From assembly GCA_019828565.1 (NCBI GenBank), contig JAHDYR010000012.1:1240001-1304000 (forward strand): a stretch of DNA of 64,000 bases. Reading direction: 5' to 3'. Positions 8,840 through 18,458 of the stretch are shown here, piece by piece (position 1 is the stretch's first letter; every line of letters begins with the position of its first letter). The notes under the pieces are model-generated. The model made no database searches, had not been told where the DNA came from, and saw only the letters and a program-made list of their open reading frames with translations. Position numbers and translations under genes: made by a program. Source of the DNA: Carpediemonas membranifera (taxonomy: Eukaryota; Fornicata).

Positions 8840-9502
8840 ATGCCAGTGGACTACAGCACGGCATCGTACTGGGATATGCGGTACCTCAACGATCAGGCGG
8901 ATAAGCAAGAGTGGCTCATCACGCCCGAGGCGCTCGACGAGCACCTGGTTCCACTACTTTCACAAGAAAGTGAAATTCTGGTCATTGGATGCGGGAACTC
9001 GGAGCTTTCAGCGTACCTGTACAACCAAGGGTACATGAACATCACCAATGTTGACTTTTCAGCCGTCGTGATAGCCGAGATGCGGGAGCGCTATGTGAAC
9101 CTCCCCTCGATGGCCCACCACGTCATGAACATCGCCCGCCTGGACTTCTCCGACGAGGAGTTCGACGTGGTCATCGACAAGGGGACCACTGACAGCATCT
9201 TCTGTGGCGGTGACTCGTTTATCCGGGCGAACGCCGTGTTCCAGGAGGTCCACCGCGTCCTCAAGCCCGATGGGCTCTACTACATGGTCTCACACGCGGG
9301 ACCAGACCGCCGCAGAGAGCATCTGGGCCGCGGGATACCGTGGAAGAGCCGTCTGCACCGTGTGATCGAGCACAGGTCCCAAGCAGTTCACCTGTACGCC
9401 TCGAGGAAGGGGCTGCCGCTCACCGAGCGGCAGCCCAGGGTGGAGGACGCCGATGTGTTCAGCGACTCGGTCGCCAGGGGACACAGGAGGGTGCCGCCAT
9501 GA
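8840..9502 (+). CDS. METTL13/EEF1AKMT4-type SAM-dependent methyltransferase
   Basis: 220 aa from ATG 8840. An upstream in-frame ATG at 8738 would add a Ser/Arg-rich stretch that looks like leader sequence, so the internal start preceding YSTASYWDMRY is chosen because YWDxRY is the usual beginning of this family. SAM-binding motif I is LVIGCGNSELS (~47-57). The family-specific motif DVVIDKGTTDSIF is at ~109-121, followed by VLKPDGLYYMVSHAGP and a strand typical of class I methyltransferases. Known relatives methylate lysines or the N-terminus of eEF1A; the precise target here is inferred at best. Divergent neighbour of NUP93. Confidence 0.8.
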   Translation: MPVDYSTASYWDMRYLNDQADKQEWLITPEALDEHLVPLLSQESEILVIGCGNSELSAYLYNQGYMNITNVDFSAVVIAEMRERYVNLPSMAHHVMNIARLDFSDEEFDVVIDKGTTDSIFCGGDSFIRANAVFQEVHRVLKPDGLYYMVSHAGPDRRREHLGRGIPWKSRLHRVIEHRSQAVHLYASRKGLPLTERQPRVEDADVFSDSVARGHRRVPP

Positions 9503-9688
9503 GTGTGGCCGACCCTTCATGAGCGGACAAGCTGCCGTGCGAGTCCCCAGTTATATTGGCTGTTTTCTCCACATGTTTCCACCAAGGTCACGGCCTAGTA
9601 CCCGCGTATACCGGCCATTGTGCGATAAATAGCGACACACGGGCGAGGAGGGGATCCTGTGAGTGTACACAGATTATACGAAGTCCAG

Positions 9689-10237
9689 ATGCCAAGCATC
9701 AAACTGGAGAAAGCGAGCGCCTTGAAGCATTTGAATCAAGCGCGCAATGAGTACGGCCAGGCAGACGAGCGGCTATATGCCAATCCATCCGCATGGCCCA
9801 CTGTATCGAGCATTCGGACCAATTCGAGCCCAGCAGTCAGTCTGAGAGCGACTCTCAGTACCCCTAAGGTGGAATCACGTAGTAGCACCCCTGTATTTGC
9901 CACTCCGCAGCCACGGAGTGCTCTGAGGCCGGCAATGTTCACTCCAGCGACCGGGCGAAAGAAGGAGGTCAAGGACATGGACGAGGTCCTTTCCATGCTC
10001 CGGAGCACGAATATCGGCCCCTCTACAGCCACTGCAAAGCGCTCACCGCAGCGTATCCCGGCCTCGACCCGCGCCCTGACCGATATCCTTGAGGGGAGCC
10101 AGCTGCTCCTCAAGAGCATCAACGAGGGCAGACGGGCAGATGCGGCGCCATACAGGCCTATGTATAAGCCGGCTCATGCCAGTGGGAACTACGGCGAGTC
10201 TTTGGCGAGATGCGCAGAATTGCTCGGAATGGAGTGA
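9689..10237 (+). CDS. Unrecognised Ser/Thr/Pro-rich protein
   Basis: 182 aa from ATG 9689 (the frame is open a little further upstream but without an ATG). The N-terminus is helical and charged (MPSIKLEKASALKHLNQARN). A long Ser/Thr/Pro-rich stretch with several TP and SP dipeptides (~45-125) is probably disordered and could be phosphorylated. The C-terminal part has a predicted helix (RALTDILEGSQLLLKSINEG). No domain is recognised. The coding call rests on frame length and composition, and on the tail ending in a short helix just before the stop. Confidence 0.55.
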   Translation: MPSIKLEKASALKHLNQARNEYGQADERLYANPSAWPTVSSIRTNSSPAVSLRATLSTPKVESRSSTPVFATPQPRSALRPAMFTPATGRKKEVKDMDEVLSMLRSTNIGPSTATAKRSPQRIPASTRALTDILEGSQLLLKSINEGRRADAAPYRPMYKPAHASGNYGESLARCAELLGME

Positions 10238-10358
10238 TGATGCGGCGGAAACTATGTCATAAAAAGATCCAGCTTCCCGCTTTTACAGGCGCTATGACTT
10301 AGAGTTAGGCTTTGCAGCAGGGAATAATCTTGACCGCTGCCGGATAATCGTTTGGCGC

Positions 10359-10384
10359 GTGTTGCGCAGTATAAACACATTGTT
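10359..10384 (+). repeat. 26-bp direct repeat, copy 1
   Basis: Identical to 10733-10758; begins GTGTTGCGCAGTATAAACAC. Contains AGTATAAAC, a TATA-like core. The two copies are 374 bp apart. Confidence 0.85.
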
Positions 10385-10732
10385 CGAACCTCCAGACAGG
10401 GCCTGAAAGGAACGATCAAAGTGCCAAACTGCACAACATCATCCGTCCGTAGACGAATGTTGGCGGTTAGCCAATTGATGATACTGGAATGATGTTGGAA
10501 GGCGTGGCGACCGAACTCCCGAGCCAACTGTTGGCCGCAGCGGGCGAAGTGCTTCTGGCGAACTATACAAGTGTAGAAGTGAATTTAATGTGGAATAGAA
10601 GACAATGAGACGACGTGTGCGATTGTGATGTTTGCAGCTGTGCTGACGTCCACGAAGAAGACGCTTTGTGGAAGCCCTGGAGAAGACGATCTCCCTACCG
10701 ACTTAAGACGTGAGTAGGAGGGAGACAGGGCA

Positions 10733-10758
10733 GTGTTGCGCAGTATAAACACATTGTT
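10733..10758 (+). promoter_or_regulatory. 26-bp direct repeat, copy 2, probable promoter element of the importin-9-like gene
   Basis: Identical to 10359-10384. It lies 68-93 bases upstream of the ATG at 10826 and carries AGTATAAAC; promoter role is inference from position. Confidence 0.45.
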
Positions 10759-10825
10759 GGACCCTTCAATAGCACAGCGCGAAAATCTTTAAAGTGCACG
10801 CCGTCTTCACCGCGCTCGTTCTCCC

Positions 10826-13558
10826 ATGAGTCGTGGTGAAATCCTCAATACCTTTCAGCAGTTCTACTCACCAAATGAATCTATTCGAAACGCTGCTCAG
10901 GAGGCGATAGAACACTTTTCTCTTAACGAATCTTTCCCCATCAGTCTCATCGAGGTTCTTCTCGATCAGGGATGCGACCTAGCCCTCAGACAGTTTGCAG
11001 GAGTACTTTTGAAGCGGTATATTGAGCTGCACTGGTGCAAACTGGATCGTTGCTTCGTTGAACCCGAGACTTCTCCTGCGACGAAGCAGCTCGTGCGCCA
11101 GTCCATACTGACCGCCATAGTCGACCCAGTCAGCCGTATACAGACTGCAGCGAGTGTGGCTGTGGCCGGCATAGCCCGCTGGGACTGGCCCGACGAGTGG
11201 CCCGACCTCATCTCCACGCTGGCCGCCATGCTGCAGAACGGCGACAGTGCGCACGTCACAGGCGTCATCAGGTGTCTGGACGTGATCATGGCGGACATCA
11301 GCGACATCCAGGTGCGCCACGTGCTCAACAGTTTCCACGACCCCCTCCGGGAGATCTTCATGGCGCCGGGCACGCCGTCCGACGTCAAGGCGCGCATCAT
11401 ACGAATCATGGGGAACCTGCTCGAGGTCATGGCCGCCTTCCTCGCCGTCTACGACGACATGGAGCGTGTTATCTCCACGGTCTTGTCTGCCTGGACCCCC
11501 CTAATCTGCGGGATCTTGTGCCAGCCTGACCTCGCAGACACCGCACCTGGCGCCAGTGCTGCCCGCGCCAGTCTCATGATCGCGGCGCTGGAATCTGAGT
11601 GCCCCGATGTCGTCATCCAGCCCCTTGCCGACATCTTCCGGGCCTGCGTGGCCGGGCTCGAGGCCGTCACCCGCCCCTACACGGGCCTTGTTGACGACGG
11701 TATGACCCAGCTGTACGACAACGAAGGCGTGTCCGTGGGCCCGTCCGCCGTTGTCGGCGAGACGCTCGCCCTCATCCTCGACTGCTTCGCCCGACCCTCG
11801 ATCGGGCCGGCCGTGTACCCCGAGCTGGGCCGTGTGCTGCAGGCGATCCCGTGGTTTATCCAGTACTCCGACGAGGATGAGGACGAGGGCATCGTCGGGC
11901 TGGTCACTCCCAGTGCCTCTGTTCGCGGATTAGCTCTCGATCTTCTACTCGATCTTGTAGATATGGAGGATAATCTCCCGATCGCCAAGCTCGTGGATGA
12001 CGTTGTGACCACTGCCAACCAGCTCAACAACTGGCGCCTGGCCGAGGCCGGGCTGCAGGTCGCCGCCGTCACCGAGACCCCCGTTCCCATGGCCACCCTC
12101 GAAGCCCTCATGGCCGAGTCGAACCCGCCCGTGCTCAGAGGCACCGCGCTGCAGGCCCTGTCGGTTGTCGACAGCGACTCCACTGTTGCAGTGGCGCTCA
12201 GCTGGCTGTCGTCGGCCAACCAGGTCCTGGCCGCCAACGGCCTCATCGTGCTGTCGTCCGTCGCTGACGGCCTGCCCTCCCGGACGATACAGGCCATCGC
12301 CCCGACCGCCATCCCGGCGCTGCTGCAGTCGCCCGTCTCAGTGCTGTTCCCGACGGGTATGTTCGCCGTCCTCAAGGCCATCGGACGGGCATCGCCCCGG
12401 GACATGTTCGAGAACGCCTCCACCATCGTCCCCATGCTCCTCGACGCCGTGGTGGCCGATGGCGACCCGGCCCTTCTCGAGGGGCTCGTCGGCCTGGCGA
12501 ACTTGGCGGCCCACTCTCCCGGGGGCATCGGCGTGCTGACTTCTGTGGTCCCCGTGCTCGTGCCCGCCATCGCCCGGGAGTACGGCGAGGAGCAACAGTC
12601 CGCACCGGCCCTGGTGGTCGCCGAGGCCTTCCTCTCCGCCGAGGGCGAGTTGCCCCGCCAGGTCCTCGACGCCGTGCTGCCCGCGGTCCTCGTCCAGCTC
12701 GGCCGGCTCCGTCACGATATCCCGGCCATTGACGCAGCTGTGGCCGTCCTCATCCGGCTAGTGACCCGGTCGACCACGGCGTCCCTCCAGCCGCACTTCC
12801 CCTCCCTCGCGGCCGCCATACAGGCCATGATGGAGGCCGAGGGGAAAATCTCGGCCGCCGTGTGCCCGCTCGTGAACGCCCTGCTGGGCCACCACTTCGA
12901 GCTCACCAGGGATGTCTTCGTCCAGGCGCTGCTGCCGACCCTTGTCCGCTGCCTGGTGACACGGTCCGTCGGGACCCAGCGCCACGTCATGGTCGTCGCC
13001 CTCATCATCGTGCGGCACGGTGTCCAGGCGGCACTGGGCCTCCTCGGGAACGCCCTCGATCCTGTCTTGACCGCCTGGCTTAAAGGCCACGCCGACTTCA
13101 ACGGCGACCTCGACCTCAAGATCTCCGCCACTGCTCTGTGCGCGTTGATCCAGGCGATGCCGTCAACCCCCGCTCTCCAGGTTGACCTGCCGACTCGTCT
13201 GAAGCCCACCACCGGCCGCATCATCACCAGGTCCCTCGCCCGACGCGGTGTCGCCCTCGAGACGTGGGAGCCCATGCCGTTCGTGGCGAAGGCCGTGCAG
13301 CTGCTGCTCGACGTCTACAGGGAGGAGCTCGAGCAGCTCGGCGGGGAGCTGGGCGAGCTCGACCAGGAGGACGGGGTGGCGGTCATCAGCCCCGAGGCCC
13401 GGGACCCGCTCGTTACCGACATGCCCCTCGCCAGGAAGAGCACCGGTGACGTCGTCAGGGAGGGTCTCGCTGTTGTCATGGGGCCGGAGGTGCGGCACGC
13501 CTGCATGGGCGAGCTCACCGGCCAGGACCTTAAGCTGCTCGACACCGTCTGCGGATGA
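10826..13558 (+). CDS. Importin-beta family karyopherin, importin-9-like
   Basis: 910 aa built of HEAT-like helical pairs. The N-terminal half of the importin-beta N domain is clear: hydrophobic repeats to ~60, then FAGVLLKRYIELHWC (~58-71) and ARWDWPDEWPDLI (~117-129). The WPxxWP element is shared by exportin/importin-beta receptors, and the HWC variant is typical of importin-9 (Kap114). An acidic segment DEDEDEG (~350) and another near the C-terminus are also reminiscent of importin-9. Known role: RanGTP-regulated nuclear import, for importin-9 notably of histones and TBP. Upstream is a TATA-containing repeat. Membership in the importin-beta superfamily is secure; the importin-9 subfamily is likely but needs a tree. 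Confidence 0.8.
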   Translation: MSRGEILNTFQQFYSPNESIRNAAQEAIEHFSLNESFPISLIEVLLDQGCDLALRQFAGVLLKRYIELHWCKLDRCFVEPETSPATKQLVRQSILTAIVDPVSRIQTAASVAVAGIARWDWPDEWPDLISTLAAMLQNGDSAHVTGVIRCLDVIMADISDIQVRHVLNSFHDPLREIFMAPGTPSDVKARIIRIMGNLLEVMAAFLAVYDDMERVISTVLSAWTPLICGILCQPDLADTAPGASAARASLMIAALESECPDVVIQPLADIFRACVAGLEAVTRPYTGLVDDGMTQLYDNEGVSVGPSAVVGETLALILDCFARPSIGPAVYPELGRVLQAIPWFIQYSDEDEDEGIVGLVTPSASVRGLALDLLLDLVDMEDNLPIAKLVDDVVTTANQLNNWRLAEAGLQVAAVTETPVPMATLEALMAESNPPVLRGTALQALSVVDSDSTVAVALSWLSSANQVLAANGLIVLSSVADGLPSRTIQAIAPTAIPALLQSPVSVLFPTGMFAVLKAIGRASPRDMFENASTIVPMLLDAVVADGDPALLEGLVGLANLAAHSPGGIGVLTSVVPVLVPAIAREYGEEQQSAPALVVAEAFLSAEGELPRQVLDAVLPAVLVQLGRLRHDIPAIDAAVAVLIRLVTRSTTASLQPHFPSLAAAIQAMMEAEGKISAAVCPLVNALLGHHFELTRDVFVQALLPTLVRCLVTRSVGTQRHVMVVALIIVRHGVQAALGLLGNALDPVLTAWLKGHADFNGDLDLKISATALCALIQAMPSTPALQVDLPTRLKPTTGRIITRSLARRGVALETWEPMPFVAKAVQLLLDVYREELEQLGGELGELDQEDGVAVISPEARDPLVTDMPLARKSTGDVVREGLAVVMGPEVRHACMGELTGQDLKLLDTVCG

Positions 13559-13790
13559 CCAAGACGGGGGTGCTGTGTCGGTGGCCGGCTGGGCCTTGCT
13601 CGGCTGGTGTTGTAAATGTGCTTGTGTCCCCGGGTAAACTGGTTGTCACAGGTGGCGGGGTTGGGGCAGGATTTACGGTGGGGGAGGGACCTTAAATTCT
13701 TGCAGAGCATCGCGAAGAATGTGACGACTAATCCGCGCCTATAACGTGACGCCCGAGATTCAGAACCAGTGCACGGTCTTGACCGGTTGA

Positions 13791-15161
13791 ATGCACCCCA
13801 TGTTTCGCGTTTTGAGCGCCGTGAACAACGGCAACGAAGCAATCGTATCCGACGCCGCACAGCGCGAGGACTCGGAGAACAGCAGCGCGGCGGATTCCGC
13901 AGACAGCGACAGGACGGAGCGCGAAGAGAGCGCAAGCTCGAGCGAGGGCAACAGCACCGAGCAAGACGATACAGACCACGCGCGACCGCCCCCAGGAGGC
14001 TTCCCCGGCGTCAAGATCCTCATCGCGAGGAAGCTCACCGCCGTGAAGGAGTGCGCGCGGCTGCAGGGCCGGCTGCAGGGCTTCCTGGAGGTCCAGGCGC
14101 TCCTCGCCGAGTTCGGTCTGCTGCAAGACCCCGTGGCGCCCACGGCCTTCGAAAGGACCCTGCCGACGCGACTGGAGTTCGCAGCCATCCCCGTGGTGCC
14201 CGTAGAGGCGCACTCGAGGTCGCAGATGACCAGGATGCAGAACGCCAGGAAGAATGCGAAGCAGCGGATCCTCGCCGCGGAGATCAGCGTCGTCCAAGTT
14301 GAGACCCGCCGTCTCGAGGGGTGCATCGCACGCGCCGAGGCCCGCGTCAGGCAGGCCCTGGGCGCCCCGGTCAACGAGGTCTTGGAGCCCGCGCCCCAGC
14401 GGGCCGACGCACCCGTCAACGCAGCGCCGGCCTTCCGGGTCGTGCCGGTCACGGGCGAGACGGCCGAGCTGCGGGAGACTAACTACACGCGGCACATCAG
14501 GAACCAGCGGCTGCAGGGCCAGGTGGAGGCGTTCGACGCCGTCCTCCGCGGGGAGCCGCTGGCCCCGGTCGACCCGGACGAGCGCGGTATCGGCGAGAGG
14601 ATGCGGCCCGAGAATGACGTGGCGATGACCGCGGGCGAGCGACAGGTCTTCCACAGGGAGTTCGTTCGGACGCTGGCGCAGGAGAACCGGTTGCTGTGGC
14701 AGGCGGCCCAGGGGATCCAGGCCGGGCTGGACGAGAAGCGCGAACGGGTCCGAGGCGAGGCGGCCAAGCGGAAGAGGCCGGGGAGCGGGGCCGGGAAGCG
14801 CTTCCACGACGATGACATTGCGCTTTCCTGCGTCTTCGTGCCGGACAGCGCGCCCCTCGACGTCCAGCTCGCCAAGACGCCCCCGGCCAAGCCGGATGAG
14901 AGGCCGCTCGTGCCGTGGACGGCGCTCTTCAAGGAGAACACCGCGCTGGCGTTTCGCAGCGACAGCCTACAAGAGGCCCTGCTCGTGCTGGGCGCGAGGC
15001 TGAGAGCCACCATCCCCCGGCAGGCGGCCCAACCCGCTGAGCCCGGGCCTGCGGGCGAGTACCGCCTGAGGCTCGTCCGGCCCGACACAGGAGATGGGGC
15101 CCTTCTCGAGCTCGACCTGGCCACGGACAGCGAGGACGGCGACGGGGCGGGGCGCGGGTAG
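13791..15161 (+). CDS. Unrecognised coiled-coil protein with acidic Ser-rich N-terminus
   Basis: 456 aa (a second ATG lies three codons in). Residues ~15-65 are an acidic, Ser-rich disordered stretch. Residues ~80-180 are helical, rich in Arg, Gln and Leu with heptad-like spacing. A further helical region spans ~225-325 and ends in a basic cluster (EAAKRKRPGSGAGKR) that could act as a nuclear localisation signal. The last ~100 residues are mixed with a possible beta region (YRLRLVRPD) and an acidic tail. No family is recognised. Strong third-position GC bias and a long uninterrupted frame support it being real. Confidence 0.65.
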   Translation: MHPMFRVLSAVNNGNEAIVSDAAQREDSENSSAADSADSDRTEREESASSSEGNSTEQDDTDHARPPPGGFPGVKILIARKLTAVKECARLQGRLQGFLEVQALLAEFGLLQDPVAPTAFERTLPTRLEFAAIPVVPVEAHSRSQMTRMQNARKNAKQRILAAEISVVQVETRRLEGCIARAEARVRQALGAPVNEVLEPAPQRADAPVNAAPAFRVVPVTGETAELRETNYTRHIRNQRLQGQVEAFDAVLRGEPLAPVDPDERGIGERMRPENDVAMTAGERQVFHREFVRTLAQENRLLWQAAQGIQAGLDEKRERVRGEAAKRKRPGSGAGKRFHDDDIALSCVFVPDSAPLDVQLAKTPPAKPDERPLVPWTALFKENTALAFRSDSLQEALLVLGARLRATIPRQAAQPAEPGPAGEYRLRLVRPDTGDGALLELDLATDSEDGDGAGRG

Positions 15162-15258
15162 CATTGGTAAAGCAGGCTTGGTGATGATGTCAGGTTGGGT
15201 CAGGCATTAAGACGCACAATTTATCCGGCAAAACTGCAAAAACATAAAATAAAATCGA

Positions 15259-18201
15259 CTAAATCATCTTGTGCTCGAGTGCGTCTATGGCCATGCCCGA
15301 CAGCTCGACGACATCCGCCCTGCCCAGGTCTATGTCGATGGGCATGTCTGGGTCAAAGACGCTGATAGAGTCAGCAAAAGAAACCCGCTTCACCCTCACG
15401 GCCGAGGGCACTAGATCAGCCTTTTCCTCGGGCACACTGGCGTTGCTGTCCTTGACGGTATTCTTTCTGCGATCGGCCAGCTGCCGGAGCGTGGACACAT
15501 CGATGTCGCATGCAATGACGCCGACGGCCATACCGACGACGATCATGCCCATGAGGGCGGTGAAGGTGAAGAGCTCCTCGTAGTCGGAGTCGCGGTCCCA
15601 GTAGTGGTACATCAGCCGCAGCGCCGTGTGGAACGACGTGAACATCACGAACGGCACGAACAGCGTCACGAACCCGGTGTGTCGCAGGGTGGCGAGGACG
15701 GCGTCGACGTGGGTCGGCTCGAGGGTGTCGGGGGTAACCGTCGTTGGGCCGTCGAGCTTCGTGCGGAGGAGGGACGTCGGGAAGCGGGTCTGGGCGCCCG
15801 TGAACATGAGCACGGTCGTCACGATGAGGATGCCGAACTTGTGCAGCACCATGAGGGCCACGGAGAGCGTCGGCAGGGCGTTGTCGGTGCGGAGTCCGAT
15901 GCGACCCGACGGTGGGTAGAAGGAGAGCGACAGCTTCTCGCCGACGGGGACGTTGACGAGTGTCACGGCGAAGTCAAAGAACGCCAGCAGCAGCGCCCAC
16001 GCCACGAGAAGCACGAACGGGGTGGTGAAAGCGGTGTGGGAGGCGCTGAGCTGCTTCGTGTCGCGGAGAACCTCAGGGACTACGAGCTGCCATCTGACGA
16101 GGACGAGGAGCAGCAGGACGTGCTTGGCGGGGGAGTGGATCGAGAGCAGGAAGACGAGCAGGGCCGCGGGGACGACCAGGTCGTGGGGGCGGGGACGGAG
16201 GGCGCAGGAGACGGCGACGAGGGCGACGACGGCGAGGTAGGCCCCGAGGGCTATGACGCTGACGCCCCACGTGCCGACGTACTGGGCGTCTATCTCCCTG
16301 GTGGCGGCGTACACGGAGGAGATGAGCGCCCCGGCCGCGGTGACAGCGATCTGGACCATGACGGCGACGGGCATGTCGACGAGGAGGCCGAGGCCGGGGA
16401 TGTAGTTGTACCGGCCCAGTGGAGTGTGGGCGAGGGGTGCGGCCAGCAGGGCGCGGGCCACGGGGTTGGATGGGCGCATGGCGCCGCCGTCCTTCACGAC
16501 GAAGAAGGTGTGGATGAAGGTGACAGACGCCCAGCAGAGGAAGGCCACCGACACGAGCAGGCGGGCCGGGAACAGGTCGAGCATGGCGTCGAGGGCGTCG
16601 TTCCCGCCGTTGTTGATGCCGAGGGACGGCACGAGCAGGTTAAGGACGAACGTCAGCATGACAGAGAGGACGAGAAGCCGGATGACCCGGACGGGCTTGT
16701 CCGCGGGGACGTCACTGGGCCGTGCGACGAGGAGGAAGACGGCGCACAGGGCGACGAGGGGCTCGACCGAGAGGACAACAGGGAGAGAGTCGCCTGACAC
16801 GACCTGGGCGGCGGGCAGCATGGGCACGAGGATGACCATGACGAGGGCGGCGACGGGGACCAGGGCCCACAGCCCGAGGTGGGCGGGGCGGTTGGCGAAG
16901 ATGAAGAAGCCGTACGCGGCCAGGACGACGCACAGCCAGACGATGTCGGCGTAGGGGAAGGGCGACACGGCCGACAGCGCCGACCTGGCCCCGACGAGGC
17001 CGTTGTAGACGGCGTCCATGTCGACCGGGAGGGCGTCGGCGTCCACCACGACATCAGGGATGGAGGCATCGATGATGGCCTGCAGAGGCGTGCGGACGGA
17101 CTTGCCGAGCCTGACCCCGCGGACCTTGGCGTGGTCCATCATCTGCCGGGCCGCCAGACGGTAGGTCTTAAACTGCGCCATGATACCCTCGGGGGTCTTG
17201 CCGAAGTTCTGGCCGGGGACGCCGATGGATGCTTCTGGGATGCTGGTGTTGGCCATGAAGGATGCGACCGTGGCAGCGACGTCGGACACGTCAAACCAGG
17301 CCTCCTGGACGGTGGGCAGGCGGGGGTTGTAGAAGATGAAGTAGCCGCTGTTGCCGTCCTTTGTGATGCCGTGGATGATGGTCCCGCCGGGTCCCTCGTC
17401 GACGCCGTGGTCCGAGGAGATGACGAGGAGGTACTCGGGGTGCTCGTCGACCCAGGCCTTCAGCAGGTTGTGGTCGTCCATCGAGAGCTTGCCCATGTGG
17501 ACGGTGCGGCGGTCCCAGCGGGGGTAGGTGTGCATCTCGTGGTCGAACACGGCGCTGTGGGCGATCAGAGACTGGTTGTGGCCGTTGACGTCATCCAGGT
17601 AGGCGTACAGCAGCTTCTTGCGCTGCTCCACTGTGTTGTCAGTGATCCCGAAGATGCCCGGGTACGGCCGGGTGTAGGGCACCGTGTGGATCTCGGGGTA
17701 GAAGTCCGTCTGCTCGAACAGCGCGCCATAGTTCTCCCGGCCATTCAGCAGGGCGAAGGACCACTCAGGGCCGTGATAGCGTACCTTGTGGCCGCCGCGG
17801 GCCAGGGCGGCAGTGATGGTGTCCATCGAGACAGTTTCGGCTCCGATGTTGTAGGGGTAACGGCCGACGAGCCAGCCGCTGTAGACGGTGTGGGAGTACT
17901 TCAAGCCCGGGATGTAGGTGCAGAGCCGGTTGGAGTGGGTGTTGTATACCTCGTCGAACGATTCGTTGGCGAAGTTGCGGGGGTGTCCGTCAGTGATGAA
18001 CCAGAGGATCTTGTCGAAGCGGAAATCATGGTTGCATTCGGCATAGTTCGCTGTATCAGAGCAGAACTCGTTGATCTTTCCCTCAACGTCGGGCGAGCCG
18101 CTTGTGAAGGTGCTGATGTCCCGGGTGAGAAACAGGAGCGCTATCAGTGCAAACAGCACGCCTAAAACTATACGTATGATCTTGGAGGCCAGGAGCGTCA
18201 T
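15259..18201 (-). CDS. GPI ethanolamine phosphate transferase-like protein (PIG-N/O/G family)
   Basis: 980 aa. Residues ~8-28 form an N-terminal membrane anchor. A lumenal alkaline-phosphatase-superfamily domain follows (~60-380): an ILWFITDGHPR segment at the usual position of the first metal-binding Asp, and LLVISSDHGVDEGPGGTIIHG (~258-278) corresponding to the SDHGM...GxHG metal-binding block. NSGYFIFYNP follows, a common feature of these enzymes. From ~425 onward there are a dozen or more hydrophobic segments, the multispanning C-terminal half of PIG-N/O/G. Known role: transfer of ethanolamine phosphate onto mannoses of the GPI precursor in the ER lumen. The motif around GHP is atypical, so which of the three enzymes this is remains open. 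The C-terminal tail (~890-980) is cytosolic and charged. Confidence 0.78.
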   Translation of the reverse strand: MTLLASKIIRIVLGVLFALIALLFLTRDISTFTSGSPDVEGKINEFCSDTANYAECNHDFRFDKILWFITDGHPRNFANESFDEVYNTHSNRLCTYIPGLKYSHTVYSGWLVGRYPYNIGAETVSMDTITAALARGGHKVRYHGPEWSFALLNGRENYGALFEQTDFYPEIHTVPYTRPYPGIFGITDNTVEQRKKLLYAYLDDVNGHNQSLIAHSAVFDHEMHTYPRWDRRTVHMGKLSMDDHNLLKAWVDEHPEYLLVISSDHGVDEGPGGTIIHGITKDGNSGYFIFYNPRLPTVQEAWFDVSDVAATVASFMANTSIPEASIGVPGQNFGKTPEGIMAQFKTYRLAARQMMDHAKVRGVRLGKSVRTPLQAIIDASIPDVVVDADALPVDMDAVYNGLVGARSALSAVSPFPYADIVWLCVVLAAYGFFIFANRPAHLGLWALVPVAALVMVILVPMLPAAQVVSGDSLPVVLSVEPLVALCAVFLLVARPSDVPADKPVRVIRLLVLSVMLTFVLNLLVPSLGINNGGNDALDAMLDLFPARLLVSVAFLCWASVTFIHTFFVVKDGGAMRPSNPVARALLAAPLAHTPLGRYNYIPGLGLLVDMPVAVMVQIAVTAAGALISSVYAATREIDAQYVGTWGVSVIALGAYLAVVALVAVSCALRPRPHDLVVPAALLVFLLSIHSPAKHVLLLLVLVRWQLVVPEVLRDTKQLSASHTAFTTPFVLLVAWALLLAFFDFAVTLVNVPVGEKLSLSFYPPSGRIGLRTDNALPTLSVALMVLHKFGILIVTTVLMFTGAQTRFPTSLLRTKLDGPTTVTPDTLEPTHVDAVLATLRHTGFVTLFVPFVMFTSFHTALRLMYHYWDRDSDYEELFTFTALMGMIVVGMAVGVIACDIDVSTLRQLADRRKNTVKDSNASVPEEKADLVPSAVRVKRVSFADSISVFDPDMPIDIDLGRADVVELSGMAIDALEHKMI

Positions 18202-18458
18202 TCAACTGTCCAGCTCCTCCGACACTCTCGTGGAACCAACTCGGCGATGTCACCAAATCTGCCCGACTGGGCGATCGACAGTAATGACAGCTGTAGATGT
18301 GTCATTCACCTCCCCCCAAGTCCGCGGAGGTACTCGGATCGGGCCTATCAATTGCTCTTGAGTCAGTGCAGTTTAAGGTTTCTGAAATCTGTTTCTGTGA
18401 ATCATTTCACGGCGATTACACAACGACTGCCCTCGCCATGAACCCAGTTCTTTACCCG
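18202..18458. other. Intergenic region, no gene seen
   Basis: Between the start of the GPI-transferase-like gene and the 3' end of the MACPF gene; short overlapping frames only. Confidence 0.5.

Larger units (their letters stand above)
10238..10825. other. Intergenic region with a duplicated 26-bp TATA-containing motif
   Basis: No gene is seen. It holds the two 26-bp copies listed separately. CTTTAAAGTGC at 10787-10797, the reverse complement of the GCACTTTAAAG motif found near other starts, lies about 30 bases before the importin-9 start codon. Confidence 0.6.

Noticed and set aside
10370-10420. tRNA gene suggested by a B-box-like GTTCGAACC
   Set aside because: The flanking bases cannot form T-arm or acceptor stems on either strand.
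15604-18165. Long plus-strand frames of ~400 codons opposite the GPI-transferase-like gene
   Set aside because: They mirror the codon structure of the minus gene (Gly/Asp/Glu/Arg-rich antisense of a GC3-biased gene) and show no domain.
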